A stretch of DNA of 64,000 bases from Peptococcaceae bacterium BRH_c4a (GCA_000961585.1 LADN01000098.1:37732-101731), one strand, 5' to 3'. Positions 16,361-26,594 are shown, numbered from the stretch's first letter. The notes: generated by a model not told the origin, from the letters alone. Numbers and translations: made by a program.

Positions 16361-16525
16361 ATGAAGGAAGTATTGTTTTCCCTGGGAACAGGTACTCTGG
16401 TGGGGATGCTGTTTGCCTTTCTGCGGCTGCCGGTGCCGGCCCCTCCCACCTTGTCCGGGATCGCAGGGATTGTGGGGCTGTTTTTGGGCTATCTGGCTGC
16501 CGTTAAGCTGGGCTGGGGCAAGTGA
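16361..16525 (+). CDS. Small XapX-family membrane protein
   Basis: A 54-residue protein (start MKEVLFSLGTG) with two hydrophobic helices separated by LRLPVPAPPTLSG, the signature of the XapX/DUF1427 family. The helices are glycine rich (GTGTLVGMLF and GIVGLFLGYL). The function of the family is unknown. An AGGGGTG-like site precedes the ATG. It sits between argS and pyrG and may be co-transcribed with argS. Confidence 0.75.
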   Translation: MKEVLFSLGTGTLVGMLFAFLRLPVPAPPTLSGIAGIVGLFLGYLAAVKLGWGK

Positions 16526-16553
16526 AATGATCTCCTTAAAATTTTCATGGAGG

Positions 16554-18248
<1,695 letters not shown>

Positions 18249-18249
18249 G

Positions 18250-18444
18250 CATTATAAAGTCGTTAAATATGAAGGCAGCTCCATAGAAACACAAACAAAT
18301 ACTGATGGGGTAGTGATTCTGTCTTTACCTTCTATCGGCACATACCAGGTTGAGCTATATTGTGACAAGGAATATGTAAATGGGACAACCATAGCAATGA
18401 TGCAATCGGGACAATCCATTTCTATAGGACTTGCGCTCCCTTAA
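18250..18444 (+). pseudogene. Remnant of a beta-sandwich surface-protein domain
   Basis: An open frame of 64 codons without any start codon runs from two bases after the pyrG stop to TAA 18442-18444. It reads like the C-terminal part of a carboxypeptidase-regulatory or Ig-like domain: KYEGSSIETQTNTDGVV, then SIGTYQVELYCD, then an NGTT segment. It is much richer in A+T than pyrG. I read it as the surviving 3' end of a gene truncated at the pyrG junction. It matches no specific family with certainty. Confidence 0.5.
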
Positions 18445-18562
18445 AATGAAAAAACACAGATCTATACGAGCTTATTTTATACTTTTATATACTATTCCCG
18501 GCATAGGCCAGCAAAATGCAGAAGTCTGGAGCCCAAAGCGTCTGTTAAAAAGGGATCAAAAA

Positions 18563-18588
18563 AGGAGCCGTTTGCGGCTCTCTTTTTA
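18563..18588 (+). terminator. Rho-independent terminator
   Basis: GGAGCCG pairs with CGGCTCT around TTTG, followed by CTTTTT. It would end the pyrG transcript after the remnant. Confidence 0.75.
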
Positions 18589-18589
18589 T

Positions 18590-18700
18590 CGTTAAGGAAA
18601 GTGTGTGTCATATTGAGGGCAGTGCCTGTCACTATTCTGGCTCCTGACTCCTGGCTTCTGGATTCCGCCGTCTGCAAGACGGCACCGCCAGGCGGTTTTT
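18590..18700 (+). repeat. Composite dispersed repeat, short copy
   Basis: CGTTAAGGAAAG, then GCCTGTCACTATTCT, heptamer units GGCTCCT/GACTCCT/GGCTTCT/GGATTCC, and the double hairpin CCGTCTGCAAGACGG plus CCGCC-AGGCGGTTTTT. It abuts the long copy that follows. Confidence 0.8.
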
Positions 18701-18703
18701 CAT

Positions 18704-19132
18704 CGTTAAGGAAAGTATATACCATATTAAAGTATTAAAGCGCTAAATCGCCGAAGCATTTTTATGTAGCCCAGAGTTTTTCTGGGGTCGCTCCTGGGTC
18801 ACTCTGTGGCCGGTGGAGGGGTTTGAGTCCGATCTACTTATCCTCCGGCTGAACTGGCTCTAAGCTCGTCGCCTAACGGACTGCCGACCGCCTCCAACGC
18901 CGCATCCTTGCGTCGATTCCGGCTACCGGCTGCGTCCTGCAGCCGGTTCGGCAGTCCGTACGGCTCTGTCGCCAAGAGCCAGATAACAGCCTCCGGAACA
19001 TCCGCCTGGACTAAAACCCCTCCCCCTCACTGCATGTCGCTTGAGGGTCACGCTTGCTTTTTCTGGATTCTGAATTCTGAATTCTGAATTCCGCCGTCTG
19101 CAAGACGGCAACGCCCGTTAGGGCGTTTTTTT
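18704..19132 (+). repeat. Composite dispersed repeat, long copy carrying a fold-back insert
   Basis: It begins CGTTAAGGAAAGTATATACC and continues with the ATTAAAGCGCTAAA and GGGGTCGCTCC blocks, then the fold-back element at 18815-19023, then CTTGAGGGTCACGCTT, four heptamers (GGATTCT and GAATTCT units) and the terminator hairpins ending at TTTTTTT. Nearly the same arrangement is at 63428-63880. Confidence 0.85.
18815..19023 (+). mobile_element. 209-bp fold-back (MITE-like) element, copy A
   Basis: The ends are 16-bp inverted repeats with one mismatch: GGAGGGGTTTGAGTCC at 18815-18830 and GGACTAAAACCCCTCC at 19008-19023. Inside, further arm pairs match (CTGGCTCT with AGAGCCAG; ACGGACTGCCGA with TCGGCAGTCCGT), so the whole unit can fold into one long imperfect hairpin. 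No protein is encoded. A second copy of the same length at 63540-63748 differs by very few bases. Origin by a transposase elsewhere in the genome is an inference. Confidence 0.75.
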
Positions 19133-19545
19133 ATATTAAATTGCTTTTATGTATGTTAATTTAACCTTAGTTCTCGGTGTGCAATGAGCAGGACTGACCC
19201 CGTATACGTTTGCGAAACAAATGGTGGGTCAGGTATATGGAACCGCATTCATCGCATACCCATAAAGTTAATCCCAATACAGAGATTACTTTTCTCCACC
19301 TGACGTAACTCATGAAGATGCACCCCTGATATTAGCATATAAAACGAAGTATTAAAGGACAAGAAAAAACATTGTCATTTTATGATAGTGTGTGGAAGCG
19401 CCACAGGTGACGGTTTAACTGTTGCACTCAGGCTCTAAAAATCCACAGAATTAAAGGAAGCAGGCAAATGGGAGTAAAAAAATTTTTTAGCCCGGGGAAA
19501 ATACTGGCGAATTATTTGCTGAGGGTATTGTCTTTGGAGTAGAAT
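19133..19545. other. Gene-free stretch before sppA
   Basis: AT-rich DNA with no supported gene. A 24-codon frame at 19467-19541 (start MGVKKFF) has no clear ribosome site and no homologue that I recognise. GGAG at 19536-19539 serves the sppA start. Confidence 0.4.
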
Positions 19546-20571
19546 ATGACGATAATTTCAATAGGCGGTTATTTTTTACTTGTGAATCGGGCAGGAGGTA
19601 TGGAAAATTTGACCGGAAAGAAAATAATCGGCGGGCTGGTGCTGGGGCTGACCCTTTTGTCCCTGCTGGCAGTACTTTTGGTAAGGTCGGTAAATTTTGC
19701 CGGAGGGGACGGGAACAAGGCCGCAGGACCGCAGGCCGGAGGTTCGGTGGGAATAGTTGATATTAACGGCGTAATTATGGGGGGAAACTCGTCACCAGCC
19801 CTTTTCGGAGGTAATGTCACCGGGTCCGAAACGGTGATGAGCCAACTGCGGCAGGTATCCAAAAACCCTGATATTAAAGCGGTGGTTTTACGGATAAACA
19901 GTCCCGGCGGAACCCCGGCCGCCTCCCAGGAAATCACCGGGGAGCTGAACAGGCTGAAAAAATCCGGAATAAAGATTGTTGCATCAATGGGGGATGTGGC
20001 GGCATCCGGGGCATACTGGATAGCCTCGGCATCGGACCAGATAGTGGCTAATCCTGGAACAATTACCGGCAGTATAGGTGTGATTATTAATACCCAGAAT
20101 TACACGGGTCTTTACGACAAACTGGGCATCGGAAGCAATACCATTAAGAGCGGGGCATACAAGGATATGGGGACCACCGAGAGGCCCATGACAGAAGATG
20201 AAAAAAAAATATTTCAATCCATGGTGGATGACACTTATCTTCAGTTTATAGAAGCAGTGGCCGGGGGGCGAAAGATCAGCCAGGATAACATCCGGGAGCT
20301 GAACGGTCGTGTGCTTACCGGCCGGCAGGCCATGCAGGCCGGATTGGTGGACCGCATGGGAAACTTGCATGATGCCGTCAGTGTGGCCGGAGAAATCGCA
20401 GGCCTTGGCAAAGCCCCCAGGGTGGTCAACATAGAACCCCGGAAGCAATGGTGGCGTTTTCTGGACGGCATTGGCAGCTCCGCAGGCATGATAAAACCTG
20501 CGGCGAACGCCCCCGGCGGGTATTACGGCGCACTGCTGCTTTATCCGACGGTAAAGCTGTGGACGGAATAA
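19546..20571 (+). CDS. sppA: Signal peptide peptidase SppA, short form
   Basis: A 341-residue membrane-anchored serine protease of family S49 (the 36-kDa Bacillus-type form). One transmembrane helix lies at about 28-46. The catalytic Ser/Lys dyad is visible as Ser154 (VAASGAYW) and Lys206 (GAYKDMG), 52 residues apart as in the family. It degrades remnant signal peptides outside the membrane. ATG 19546 has GGAG six bases upstream; ATG 19600 is in frame, but its AGGAGGT abuts the codon, so I keep the upstream start. Confidence 0.92.
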   Translation: MTIISIGGYFLLVNRAGGMENLTGKKIIGGLVLGLTLLSLLAVLLVRSVNFAGGDGNKAAGPQAGGSVGIVDINGVIMGGNSSPALFGGNVTGSETVMSQLRQVSKNPDIKAVVLRINSPGGTPAASQEITGELNRLKKSGIKIVASMGDVAASGAYWIASASDQIVANPGTITGSIGVIINTQNYTGLYDKLGIGSNTIKSGAYKDMGTTERPMTEDEKKIFQSMVDDTYLQFIEAVAGGRKISQDNIRELNGRVLTGRQAMQAGLVDRMGNLHDAVSVAGEIAGLGKAPRVVNIEPRKQWWRFLDGIGSSAGMIKPAANAPGGYYGALLLYPTVKLWTE

Positions 20572-20624
20572 AAGGCGGCTAAAATCTCCGGATGTGTTCC
20601 GGCATTAGAAAGGGGATCCAGGGG

Positions 20625-21290
20625 ATGGACAATGAATATGCGGATAAGCCGGACAATACTCCCGGTTTTTTAGAGTTGATTTATGGTGTGCTTTTTGATC
20701 CGGTAAAAACCTTCCGGAGGATAGCCCAGTCCCCACCCCTGGGCAGTTCCGCCGTTATATTTTCCCTGGCCAAGGTTTTGTCGGCAGCCGTTGGGGGATA
20801 CGTATCCGCGAGGTACATGTCCGACTTGCCCGGGCGCGAATACGGTCTTCAGGAATTGCTGAGGGCAATGATGCCGGCAGTGGTGGTAATAATACTTGTT
20901 TATGAATACATAAAATGGTTTGTGTACAGCGGGCTGCTGTATCTTGTGGCCGAATTGTCCGGGGGCAGGGGAAGGGCTGTGGGGGTTTTATGCGTAACCG
21001 GCCTTGCTTCCCTTCCCGCCCTGCTTTTTTTACCGGTACAGACTTTGGCCGCTGTATTTGTGGGCAGGGGCCTCACCGGTCCGGTAAATGTTTTATTCTG
21101 GCTGGGTGTAATGATCTGGGGTTGTGTTCTGGTGATTCTCGGACTGAGAGAGACCCAGCATATATCCACCGGAAGGGCTGTCCTGGCGGCATTGGCGCCG
21201 GCAATGGTGCTTTTGTTAATTTTTATCGTCATACTGGTAATGGCTGTGGGAATGCTGGCCCCCATTTTTGAATCGTTTTCGGGACAGTGA
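20625..21290 (+). CDS. Yip1-domain integral membrane protein
   Basis: About 221 residues with five or six hydrophobic helices and a cytosolic N-terminus. The opening FLELIYGVLFDPVKTFRRI is the typical start of bacterial Yip1-domain proteins, which are of unknown function. It follows sppA by 54 bp and precedes a receiver gene. I start at ATG 20625 because AAAGGGG lies nine bases upstream; ATG 20592 is also in frame. Confidence 0.75.
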   Translation: MDNEYADKPDNTPGFLELIYGVLFDPVKTFRRIAQSPPLGSSAVIFSLAKVLSAAVGGYVSARYMSDLPGREYGLQELLRAMMPAVVVIILVYEYIKWFVYSGLLYLVAELSGGRGRAVGVLCVTGLASLPALLFLPVQTLAAVFVGRGLTGPVNVLFWLGVMIWGCVLVILGLRETQHISTGRAVLAALAPAMVLLLIFIVILVMAVGMLAPIFESFSGQ

Positions 21291-21364
21291 AATCTTATTT
21301 TTTGCATATAAAGGAATTTTAACCCATCCGCCGAATTTTTTAAGAGGTACAGGGGGTATTCCAA

Positions 21365-21772
21365 ATGACCGAAAATAACTTCAGTATACTTGTGGTTGAC
21401 GATCAGAATGGTGTGCGGCGGCTTCTCTATGAAGTATTTATCGACGAGGGATACCGCGTAAGAATGGCCTCAGGGGGATCCGAAGCCCTTAAACTGGTTT
21501 CTCAGGAAATGCCGGACATGGTTCTCTTAGACATAAAAATGCCCGGCATGACCGGCCTGGAAACCCTTTCGGAGCTGCGAAAGATTAACTCAGACCTGTT
21601 GGTTTTAATAATGACTGCCTACGGGGACCTTGAGGTTGTGGGGCAGGCAAAAAAACTTGGGGTAAAGCATTATATAGTTAAACCCTTTGACCTGAACGAG
21701 GTAAGGCATTTGGTTAAGGGCCTTCTTTATGAATCCGGGCCCAAAAAAGGCCAGTATCAGGAAATAGGGTAG
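21365..21772 (+). CDS. Single-domain response regulator (Spo0F-like)
   Basis: A 135-residue stand-alone receiver domain with acidic pocket DDQNG near 16-20, phospho-acceptor Asp in LLDIKMPG, a conserved Thr in MTAYGD and Lys in IVKPFD. There is no output domain, as in Spo0F, the sporulation phosphorelay intermediate, and Spo0F is commonly found close to fba and a transaldolase-family gene as here. A GTACAGGGGGT ribosome site precedes the ATG. Confidence 0.85.
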   Translation: MTENNFSILVVDDQNGVRRLLYEVFIDEGYRVRMASGGSEALKLVSQEMPDMVLLDIKMPGMTGLETLSELRKINSDLLVLIMTAYGDLEVVGQAKKLGVKHYIVKPFDLNEVRHLVKGLLYESGPKKGQYQEIG

Positions 21773-21894
21773 AGTATTGCGGAATATACAAAAGGATTTT
21801 GACCACAGATGGAGAATGATCTTCTTTGAAAAATTAAATAGTTATAATCGGTTTTCGAAACGTGTTTTTTCAGTCACGAAGGGAGGTAGGACCG

Positions 21895-22581
21895 ATGCCC
21901 GTGGACACCGAAAAGATGCTGGCCATGCGCTGTCCTCAATGTGGCAGGTTGGGATACCACCCGTTACAGCGATTTTCCATAAGATCCGGTAATCTGGAAA
22001 TAAAATGTTCTTGCGGGGCGGTTAAACTCGTGATTAATACCGTCAACCGGTCTGATTACCATATCAAGACAGCCTGTGTTTTTTGTGAGTGTTTTCATAG
22101 CCGACCCCTTTCCGGGAAGCAGATCTGGTCTTCCCCGGGGATAATTGATCTTTATTGTCATGACACCGGTATTGAGCTGGGACATATTGGCCGGGAAGAA
22201 AGCGTCAGAAAAATTGTGTCCGACAGGGAGAAAGAACTGGAAATGCTGGTGGATGAGTTTGGAAAGGACGAATTTTTCCACAGCAGCAAAATAATGTACG
22301 AGGTGCTGCAGTGTCTGCACCAGATAGCCGAGAAAGAGACACTGTACTGCCAGTGTGGAAACCGTCATATAGAGGTTGAGATTTTCCCCGACCGGCTGGA
22401 ACTTCAGTGCCGGAACTGCGGCAGCGTTAATATAATCTATGCTGAAACAGAAGAAGACCTTCAGGTTATACGCCAGGTGGAGGAAATAGAGCTGGTCAAA
22501 AGCGGTTTCGAGTACCTGGACAGTCTGGTGAGGTCCGGAAGAATTAAAAAATCCGGGACGGGGAGAAATAACAAAACATAA
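21895..22581 (+). CDS. Cysteine-rich putative zinc-binding protein of unknown function
   Basis: A 228-residue soluble protein. N-terminal CPQC and CSC pairs (about residues 12-40), a CVFCEC segment (about 60-66) and a later CQCG...CRNCG pair (about 160-180) suggest two zinc ribbons separated by a helical region (EKELEMLVDEFGKDEFF). It starts at ATG 21895 behind GGGAGGT; the upstream frame extension has no ribosome site. It lies between the Spo0F-like gene and fba. I do not recognise a named family. Confidence 0.75.
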   Translation: MPVDTEKMLAMRCPQCGRLGYHPLQRFSIRSGNLEIKCSCGAVKLVINTVNRSDYHIKTACVFCECFHSRPLSGKQIWSSPGIIDLYCHDTGIELGHIGREESVRKIVSDREKELEMLVDEFGKDEFFHSSKIMYEVLQCLHQIAEKETLYCQCGNRHIEVEIFPDRLELQCRNCGSVNIIYAETEEDLQVIRQVEEIELVKSGFEYLDSLVRSGRIKKSGTGRNNKT

Positions 22582-22694
22582 ACCTTTTAAACCAGAGATA
22601 TACTTACAGAGAACAAGAACACACAGGAAGGGGGTACGACCCGGAAAGCCGGGGTAGGGGCTAAACCGGAATCAACCCGGTCCGGGGTATAAAA
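22582..22694 (+). promoter_or_regulatory. Structured leader of fba (unclassified)
   Basis: A G-rich leader with two small stems: CCCGG-AAAG-CCGGG and ACCGG-AATCAAC-CCGGT. The last, CGGTCCGGGGTAT, overlaps the position where a ribosome site is expected. It matches no riboswitch class that I know. Confidence 0.3.
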
Positions 22695-23549
22695 ATGTCT
22701 TTTGTTTCCGTTGATGATCTTTTAAAAGGGGCCGAGGCCGGGGGTTATGCGGTAGGGGCCTTCAACTGCAACAATATGGAAATTGTCCAGGCCATTGTCA
22801 GGGCGGCCGAAGCTGAAAAAGCGCCGGTGATCATGCAGGCCAGCCAGGGGGCCATAAAATACGCAGGCATTAATTTTATCGTGGCCATGGCCAGGGAAGC
22901 GGCCTCCTCGGTGAAGGTTCCCGTAGCTTTGCACCTGGATCACGGAACGGGTTTTGACCAGATCATGTGGTGCATCAGATCGGGTTTCAGCTCGGTGATG
23001 ATAGACGGATCCAAAAAGCCCCTGGAGGAGAATATAGCCTTGACCAGCCAGGTGATCCGTTGCGCCTATCCCCTGGGTATTTCAGTGGAAGCCGAACTGG
23101 GTAAGATAGGCGGAACCGAGGATGACATTACAGTTTCCGAAAGAGAGGCCATGTTCACCGACCCCAAAGAAGTTCGTTATTTTGTGGAGAAAACCGGCGT
23201 GGGCTCCCTGGCCGTGGCCATCGGGACGGCCCATGGCAGGTACAGGGGAGAGCCAAAGCTGGATTTTGAAAGGCTTAAGCAAATCCGCGCCCTGGTTGAT
23301 ATACCCATTGTACTGCACGGTTCTTCAGGAGTTCCCGATGATCAGATTGCAGAGGCAATAAGGCTGGGAGTTCGCAAGGTTAACATAGACACCAATATCA
23401 GGGAGGCCTTTGTTGATGCGGTAAGGCGCGCAGTGGCCCAGGATCCAGACGAGATAGACCCCCGGAAGATACTGGGGCCGGCCAGGGACGCCGCCACTGA
23501 AATTATAAGGGAAAAAATAAGGCTTTTCGGAAGCTCGGGAAAAGCGTAA
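22695..23549 (+). CDS. fba: Class II fructose-1,6-bisphosphate aldolase
   Basis: A 284-residue zinc-dependent aldolase. Zinc and substrate residues are visible in LHLDHGTG (His pair), EAELGKIGG, GTAHGRY and LHGSSGVP; the KVNIDTNIR segment is also typical. It splits fructose-1,6-bisphosphate in glycolysis and gluconeogenesis. It is followed after 21 bp by a transaldolase-family gene. Confidence 0.96.
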   Translation: MSFVSVDDLLKGAEAGGYAVGAFNCNNMEIVQAIVRAAEAEKAPVIMQASQGAIKYAGINFIVAMAREAASSVKVPVALHLDHGTGFDQIMWCIRSGFSSVMIDGSKKPLEENIALTSQVIRCAYPLGISVEAELGKIGGTEDDITVSEREAMFTDPKEVRYFVEKTGVGSLAVAIGTAHGRYRGEPKLDFERLKQIRALVDIPIVLHGSSGVPDDQIAEAIRLGVRKVNIDTNIREAFVDAVRRAVAQDPDEIDPRKILGPARDAATEIIREKIRLFGSSGKA

Positions 23550-23570
23550 ATTCAGACAGGAGGTATTACC

Positions 23571-24212
23571 ATTAAGCTATTTATCGATTCCGCCAATATA
23601 GACGAAATAAAATCCGCATACCAACTGGGAGTTATCAGCGGAGTAACCACCAACCCCTCCCTCATAGCCAGGGAGGGCAGGGATTTCGGTCAGGTGGTCA
23701 GGGAAATTACCTCCATGGTGGATGGTCCCATCAGCGCCGAGGCCGTAAGTACCGGGGCGCCGGAAATAATAACCGAGGCCGGACAGCTTGCTGCCATACA
23801 TCCCAGCATTGTGGTGAAAATCCCCATGGACGCTGAGGGATTGAAGGCAGTAAAGGCGCTGTCTGAAAAGGGAATAAAAACCAATGTTACACTGGTTTTT
23901 TCAGCAAACCAGGCACTGCTGGCCGCCCTGGCCGGCGCCACATACGTCAGCCCCTTTGTGGGAAGGCTGGATGATGTGGGTCAGGAAGGGATGGATTTGA
24001 TAAGGGAGATCATGGCGATATATACCAACTACGGTATTGAAACCGAGGTAATAGCCGCCAGCATCCGCCACCCAGTCCATGTTACCCAGGCCGCCCTGGC
24101 AGGATCGGATATCGCAACTGTTCCCTACAAGGTTATAATGCAAATGCTGGAACATCCTCTGACCGGCATCGGAATTAAAAAGTTCCTGGCTGACTGGGAA
24201 AAGGTGCGGTAA
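23571..24212 (+). CDS. Transaldolase / fructose-6-phosphate aldolase family, apparent ATT start
   Basis: A 213-residue TIM-barrel protein of the small TalC/FSA family. Schiff-base Lys is in VVKIPMD, with NVTLVFS and SPFVGRLDD motifs. Family members begin M-K-L-F-I-D; here the matching codons are ATT AAG CTA TTT ATC GAT. ATT 23571 sits six bases after a perfect AGGAGGT at 23558-23564. No ATG, GTG or TTG is available in frame nearby: the next, GTG 23694, would delete the first beta strand and the TTNPSL motif. So either a rare AUU start is used or the base is a mutation or error. It is likely in one operon with fba. Confidence 0.88.
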   Translation: MKLFIDSANIDEIKSAYQLGVISGVTTNPSLIAREGRDFGQVVREITSMVDGPISAEAVSTGAPEIITEAGQLAAIHPSIVVKIPMDAEGLKAVKALSEKGIKTNVTLVFSANQALLAALAGATYVSPFVGRLDDVGQEGMDLIREIMAIYTNYGIETEVIAASIRHPVHVTQAALAGSDIATVPYKVIMQMLEHPLTGIGIKKFLADWEKVR

Positions 24213-24290
24213 TTAGCTTATAAGATGCGGTAACTGGCAAGAATATTAAAATATATAAGGAGCCGGTTATTTTGGAAAGGACTTCCTTCT

Positions 24291-24788
24291 GTGCTGCAAA
24301 AACTGGCAGGCGAGTATGTCCGGAGGCTTAAGGATGTCTGGGAAAAGGTGATGAACCTTCCGGACTCCCCCAGAAAAATTGCCCAGGGCGTCGCTCTGGG
24401 CGCCGCCCTGGATTTTCTCCCAATGCCGTTCATTAGTATTCCCATTTCCTTTTTAATTGCAAAGCTTATCAGGGTTAATGCGGCTGCCGCGGTGCTTGCG
24501 GTCATTTTTCTCAAATGGGCCGTACCGTTTTTCTTTGCCTTCAATTATTTTATCGGAAGAATATTGATGGGAGAGGCAGCTCCCCCCCCTTATGCGGCGG
24601 ACAGTTTCTGTTTAACGTCTCCGGCGGCATGGATAGACTGGATAACACATTTGGGCTACCCCTTTTTAATTGGGGCTGCCGTAAACTCGGCGGTGGCCGG
24701 CGTGGTTACGTATTTTGCCGTTATGGCGCTTTTGGATTGCCGCCGCAAGAAAAAAGAACAGCTGGCGGCAATGCTTTCTCGAAAATGA
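24291..24788 (+). CDS. DUF2062 membrane protein
   Basis: A 165-residue protein with three or four hydrophobic helices. The segment SPRKIAQGVALGAALDFLP is characteristic of DUF2062, whose function is unknown. It starts at GTG with AAAGGA nine bases upstream and ends in a basic tail (DCRRKKKEQ). It lies between the transaldolase-family gene and rho. Confidence 0.75.
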   Translation: MLQKLAGEYVRRLKDVWEKVMNLPDSPRKIAQGVALGAALDFLPMPFISIPISFLIAKLIRVNAAAAVLAVIFLKWAVPFFFAFNYFIGRILMGEAAPPPYAADSFCLTSPAAWIDWITHLGYPFLIGAAVNSAVAGVVTYFAVMALLDCRRKKKEQLAAMLSRK

Positions 24789-24896
24789 GGATGTATAATT
24801 TATAATTCGGACAAGCAGTTTAGTTAAAAATTAACTTTTGAATTACCCGGCTTTGATAGATTTTTTAGAGGCCGGTGTTCAGGCGGGGGGAATGTA

Positions 24897-26147
24897 ATGA
24901 TTTATACTGATTTAGAAAACAAGACTATGCAGGAACTCTACAAGATTGCCAGGGAAATTGAGTTGATAGGGTATTCCAGGCTGCGTAAACAAGAGCTGGT
25001 TTTCGAAATAACTAAAAAGCAAACCGAAAAAAGCGGGCTGATAATGGCCAGCGGGGTACTGGACGTTATCCACGAGGGATATGGGTTCCTGAGGCCTTTC
25101 AAGTATCTGCCCAGTTATGACGACATTTATGTTTCGGTTTCCCAGATCAGAAGGTTTGATCTCCGCACCGGGGATCTGGTGGGGGGCCAGGTGCGGGGGC
25201 CTAAGGACAATGAAAGGTATTTCGCCCTGCTGAGGGTTGAGAAGGTAAACGGATTTAACCCCGAAGAGTCTGCTGAAAGGCTGCACTTCGACGGTTACAC
25301 CCCGCTTTATCCCAACGAGCGGATTAAGCTGGAGACAGCCCCTCACCTGCACTCCACCCGTTTGATTGACCTGATTGCTCCCATAGGAAAAGGGCAGCGG
25401 GGATTAATCGTGGCCCCTCCGAAAGCAGGGAAGACAACCCTCCTGAAAAGCATAGCGCACAGTATTACACAGAATCACCCCGAGATATATTTAATAGTCC
25501 TTCTCATAGATGAACGGCCCGAAGAGGTTACCGATATAGAGCGTTCAGTGGAAGGGGAGGTTGTCAGCTCAACCTTTGACGAGCCGGCCGAAAACCACGT
25601 AAAGGTGGCCGATATGGTTCTGGAGAGGGCCAAGAGGCTGGTTGAACACCGCTGCCATGTGGTTATCCTGCTGGACAGCATTACCCGTCTGGCCAGAGCG
25701 CATAACCTGGTGGTGGCGCCCAGCGGCCGGACGCTGAGCGGCGGTGTGGACCCCGCCTCCCTGCACCGCCCCAAGAGATTTTTCGGCGCCGCCCGGAATC
25801 TGGAGGAGGGAGGCAGCCTTACTATTTTGGCCACCGCTCTGGTTGAGACCGGCAGCCGTATGGATGACGTCATTTTCGAGGAATTTAAGGGAACAGGCAA
25901 TATGGAGCTGATACTGGACCGGAAATTAGCCGAGCGAAGGATATTCCCGGCCATTGATGTGGTAAGGTCCGGAACCCGGAAGGAAGAACTCCTTCTCTCA
26001 AACTATGAGCTTGACTGGATGTGGCACTTCCGCAAGGCTGTGGCCGGTATGGCCCCGGTGGACGCCATGGAGCTGATGATGGACAGGATTAAAAGAACAA
26101 AGAATAATGTTGAGCTGATGCAGGCCTTTCGTGAAACCAGGAGATAA
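24897..26147 (+). CDS. rho: Transcription termination factor Rho
   Basis: A 416-residue RNA-dependent hexameric ATPase. The N-terminal Rho_N helix region (about 1-45), the cold-shock-like RNA-binding domain (about 50-125, YGFLRP) and the RecA-like motor (Walker [10 protein letters not shown] near 165, Walker [11 protein letters not shown], and the Q/R-loops) are in the usual order. It has no long insertion. A composite repeat follows, then the LysM/M23 gene. Confidence 0.97.
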   Translation: MIYTDLENKTMQELYKIAREIELIGYSRLRKQELVFEITKKQTEKSGLIMASGVLDVIHEGYGFLRPFKYLPSYDDIYVSVSQIRRFDLRTGDLVGGQVRGPKDNERYFALLRVEKVNGFNPEESAERLHFDGYTPLYPNERIKLETAPHLHSTRLIDLIAPIGKGQRGLIVAPPKAGKTTLLKSIAHSITQNHPEIYLIVLLIDERPEEVTDIERSVEGEVVSSTFDEPAENHVKVADMVLERAKRLVEHRCHVVILLDSITRLARAHNLVVAPSGRTLSGGVDPASLHRPKRFFGAARNLEEGGSLTILATALVETGSRMDDVIFEEFKGTGNMELILDRKLAERRIFPAIDVVRSGTRKEELLLSNYELDWMWHFRKAVAGMAPVDAMELMMDRIKRTKNNVELMQAFRETRR

Positions 26148-26161
26148 AATAGCTCATACTG

Positions 26162-26206
26162 ATGACCTTATTCTGTCGGGAGTCAGAAGCCAGTAGTCAG
26201 GAGTCA
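26162..26206 (+). repeat. Heptamer repeat run
   Basis: Units GGGAGTC/AGAAGCC/AGTAGTC/AGGAGTC/AGAATGG after rho, with 7-bp period. Confidence 0.7.
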
Positions 26207-26237
26207 GAATGGGAAAAGCCGGGCAGAGGGCATTTGT

Positions 26238-26594
26238 GCTAAAGCCTTATCGGCCCTAGTTCCTCGGAGGTCGCTCCGGGGTCGCTCTGTGGCCGGTGGA
26301 GGGGTTTGCGATCTACTTATCCTCCGGCTGAACTGGCTGTATCAGTCGTCGGTCGTCAGTCTTCAGTCGTAGGCATTAAAGTCTTTTGACCAGAGGTAAA
26401 ATAAAACTATTCCGACGTCTGAAGTCCTACGACTGACGACTATTCCAGCATCTGCCTGGACTAAAACCCCTCCCCCTTCATGCATGTCGCTTGAGGGTCA
26501 CTTTTAAAGTATGCTGTCACCATTCTGAATTCTGGCTTCTGGCTCCTGGATTCCGCCGTCTGCAAGACGGCACCGCCGACAAGGCGGTTATTTT
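26238..26594 (+). repeat. Composite dispersed repeat, 'filled' copy
   Basis: It matches the empty copy at 6088-6277 on both sides of the insert: GGGGTCGCT up to 26286 on the left and TGAGGGTCACTTTTAAAG from 26492 on the right. GTCGCT occurs at both junctions (26281-26286 and 26486-26491). It ends with heptamers (GAATTCT, GGCTTCT, GGCTCCT, GGATTCC) and the double-hairpin terminator. Confidence 0.85.
26298..26473 (+). mobile_element. Fold-back element, copy C, with replaced centre
   Basis: The ends match copy A (GGAGGGGTTTG at 26298-26308; AAAACCCCTCC at 26463-26473), as does the first internal segment (GATCTACTTATCCTCCGGC). The centre is different: CAGTCGT-type 7-bp units (GTCGGTC, GTCAGTC, TTCAGTC) on the left arm and their complements (GAAGTCC, TACGACT, GACGACT) on the right, keeping the hairpin potential. 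Confidence 0.7.

Noticed and set aside
18923..19111. Open frame shared with 63648-63851 on the minus strand
   Set aside because: The similarity between the two is due to the repeated fold-back DNA; the reading frame crosses terminator hairpins and heptamers and has no ribosome site.
19467..19541. 24-codon frame (start MGVKKFF) before sppA
   Set aside because: Too short and without a clear ribosome site or family.
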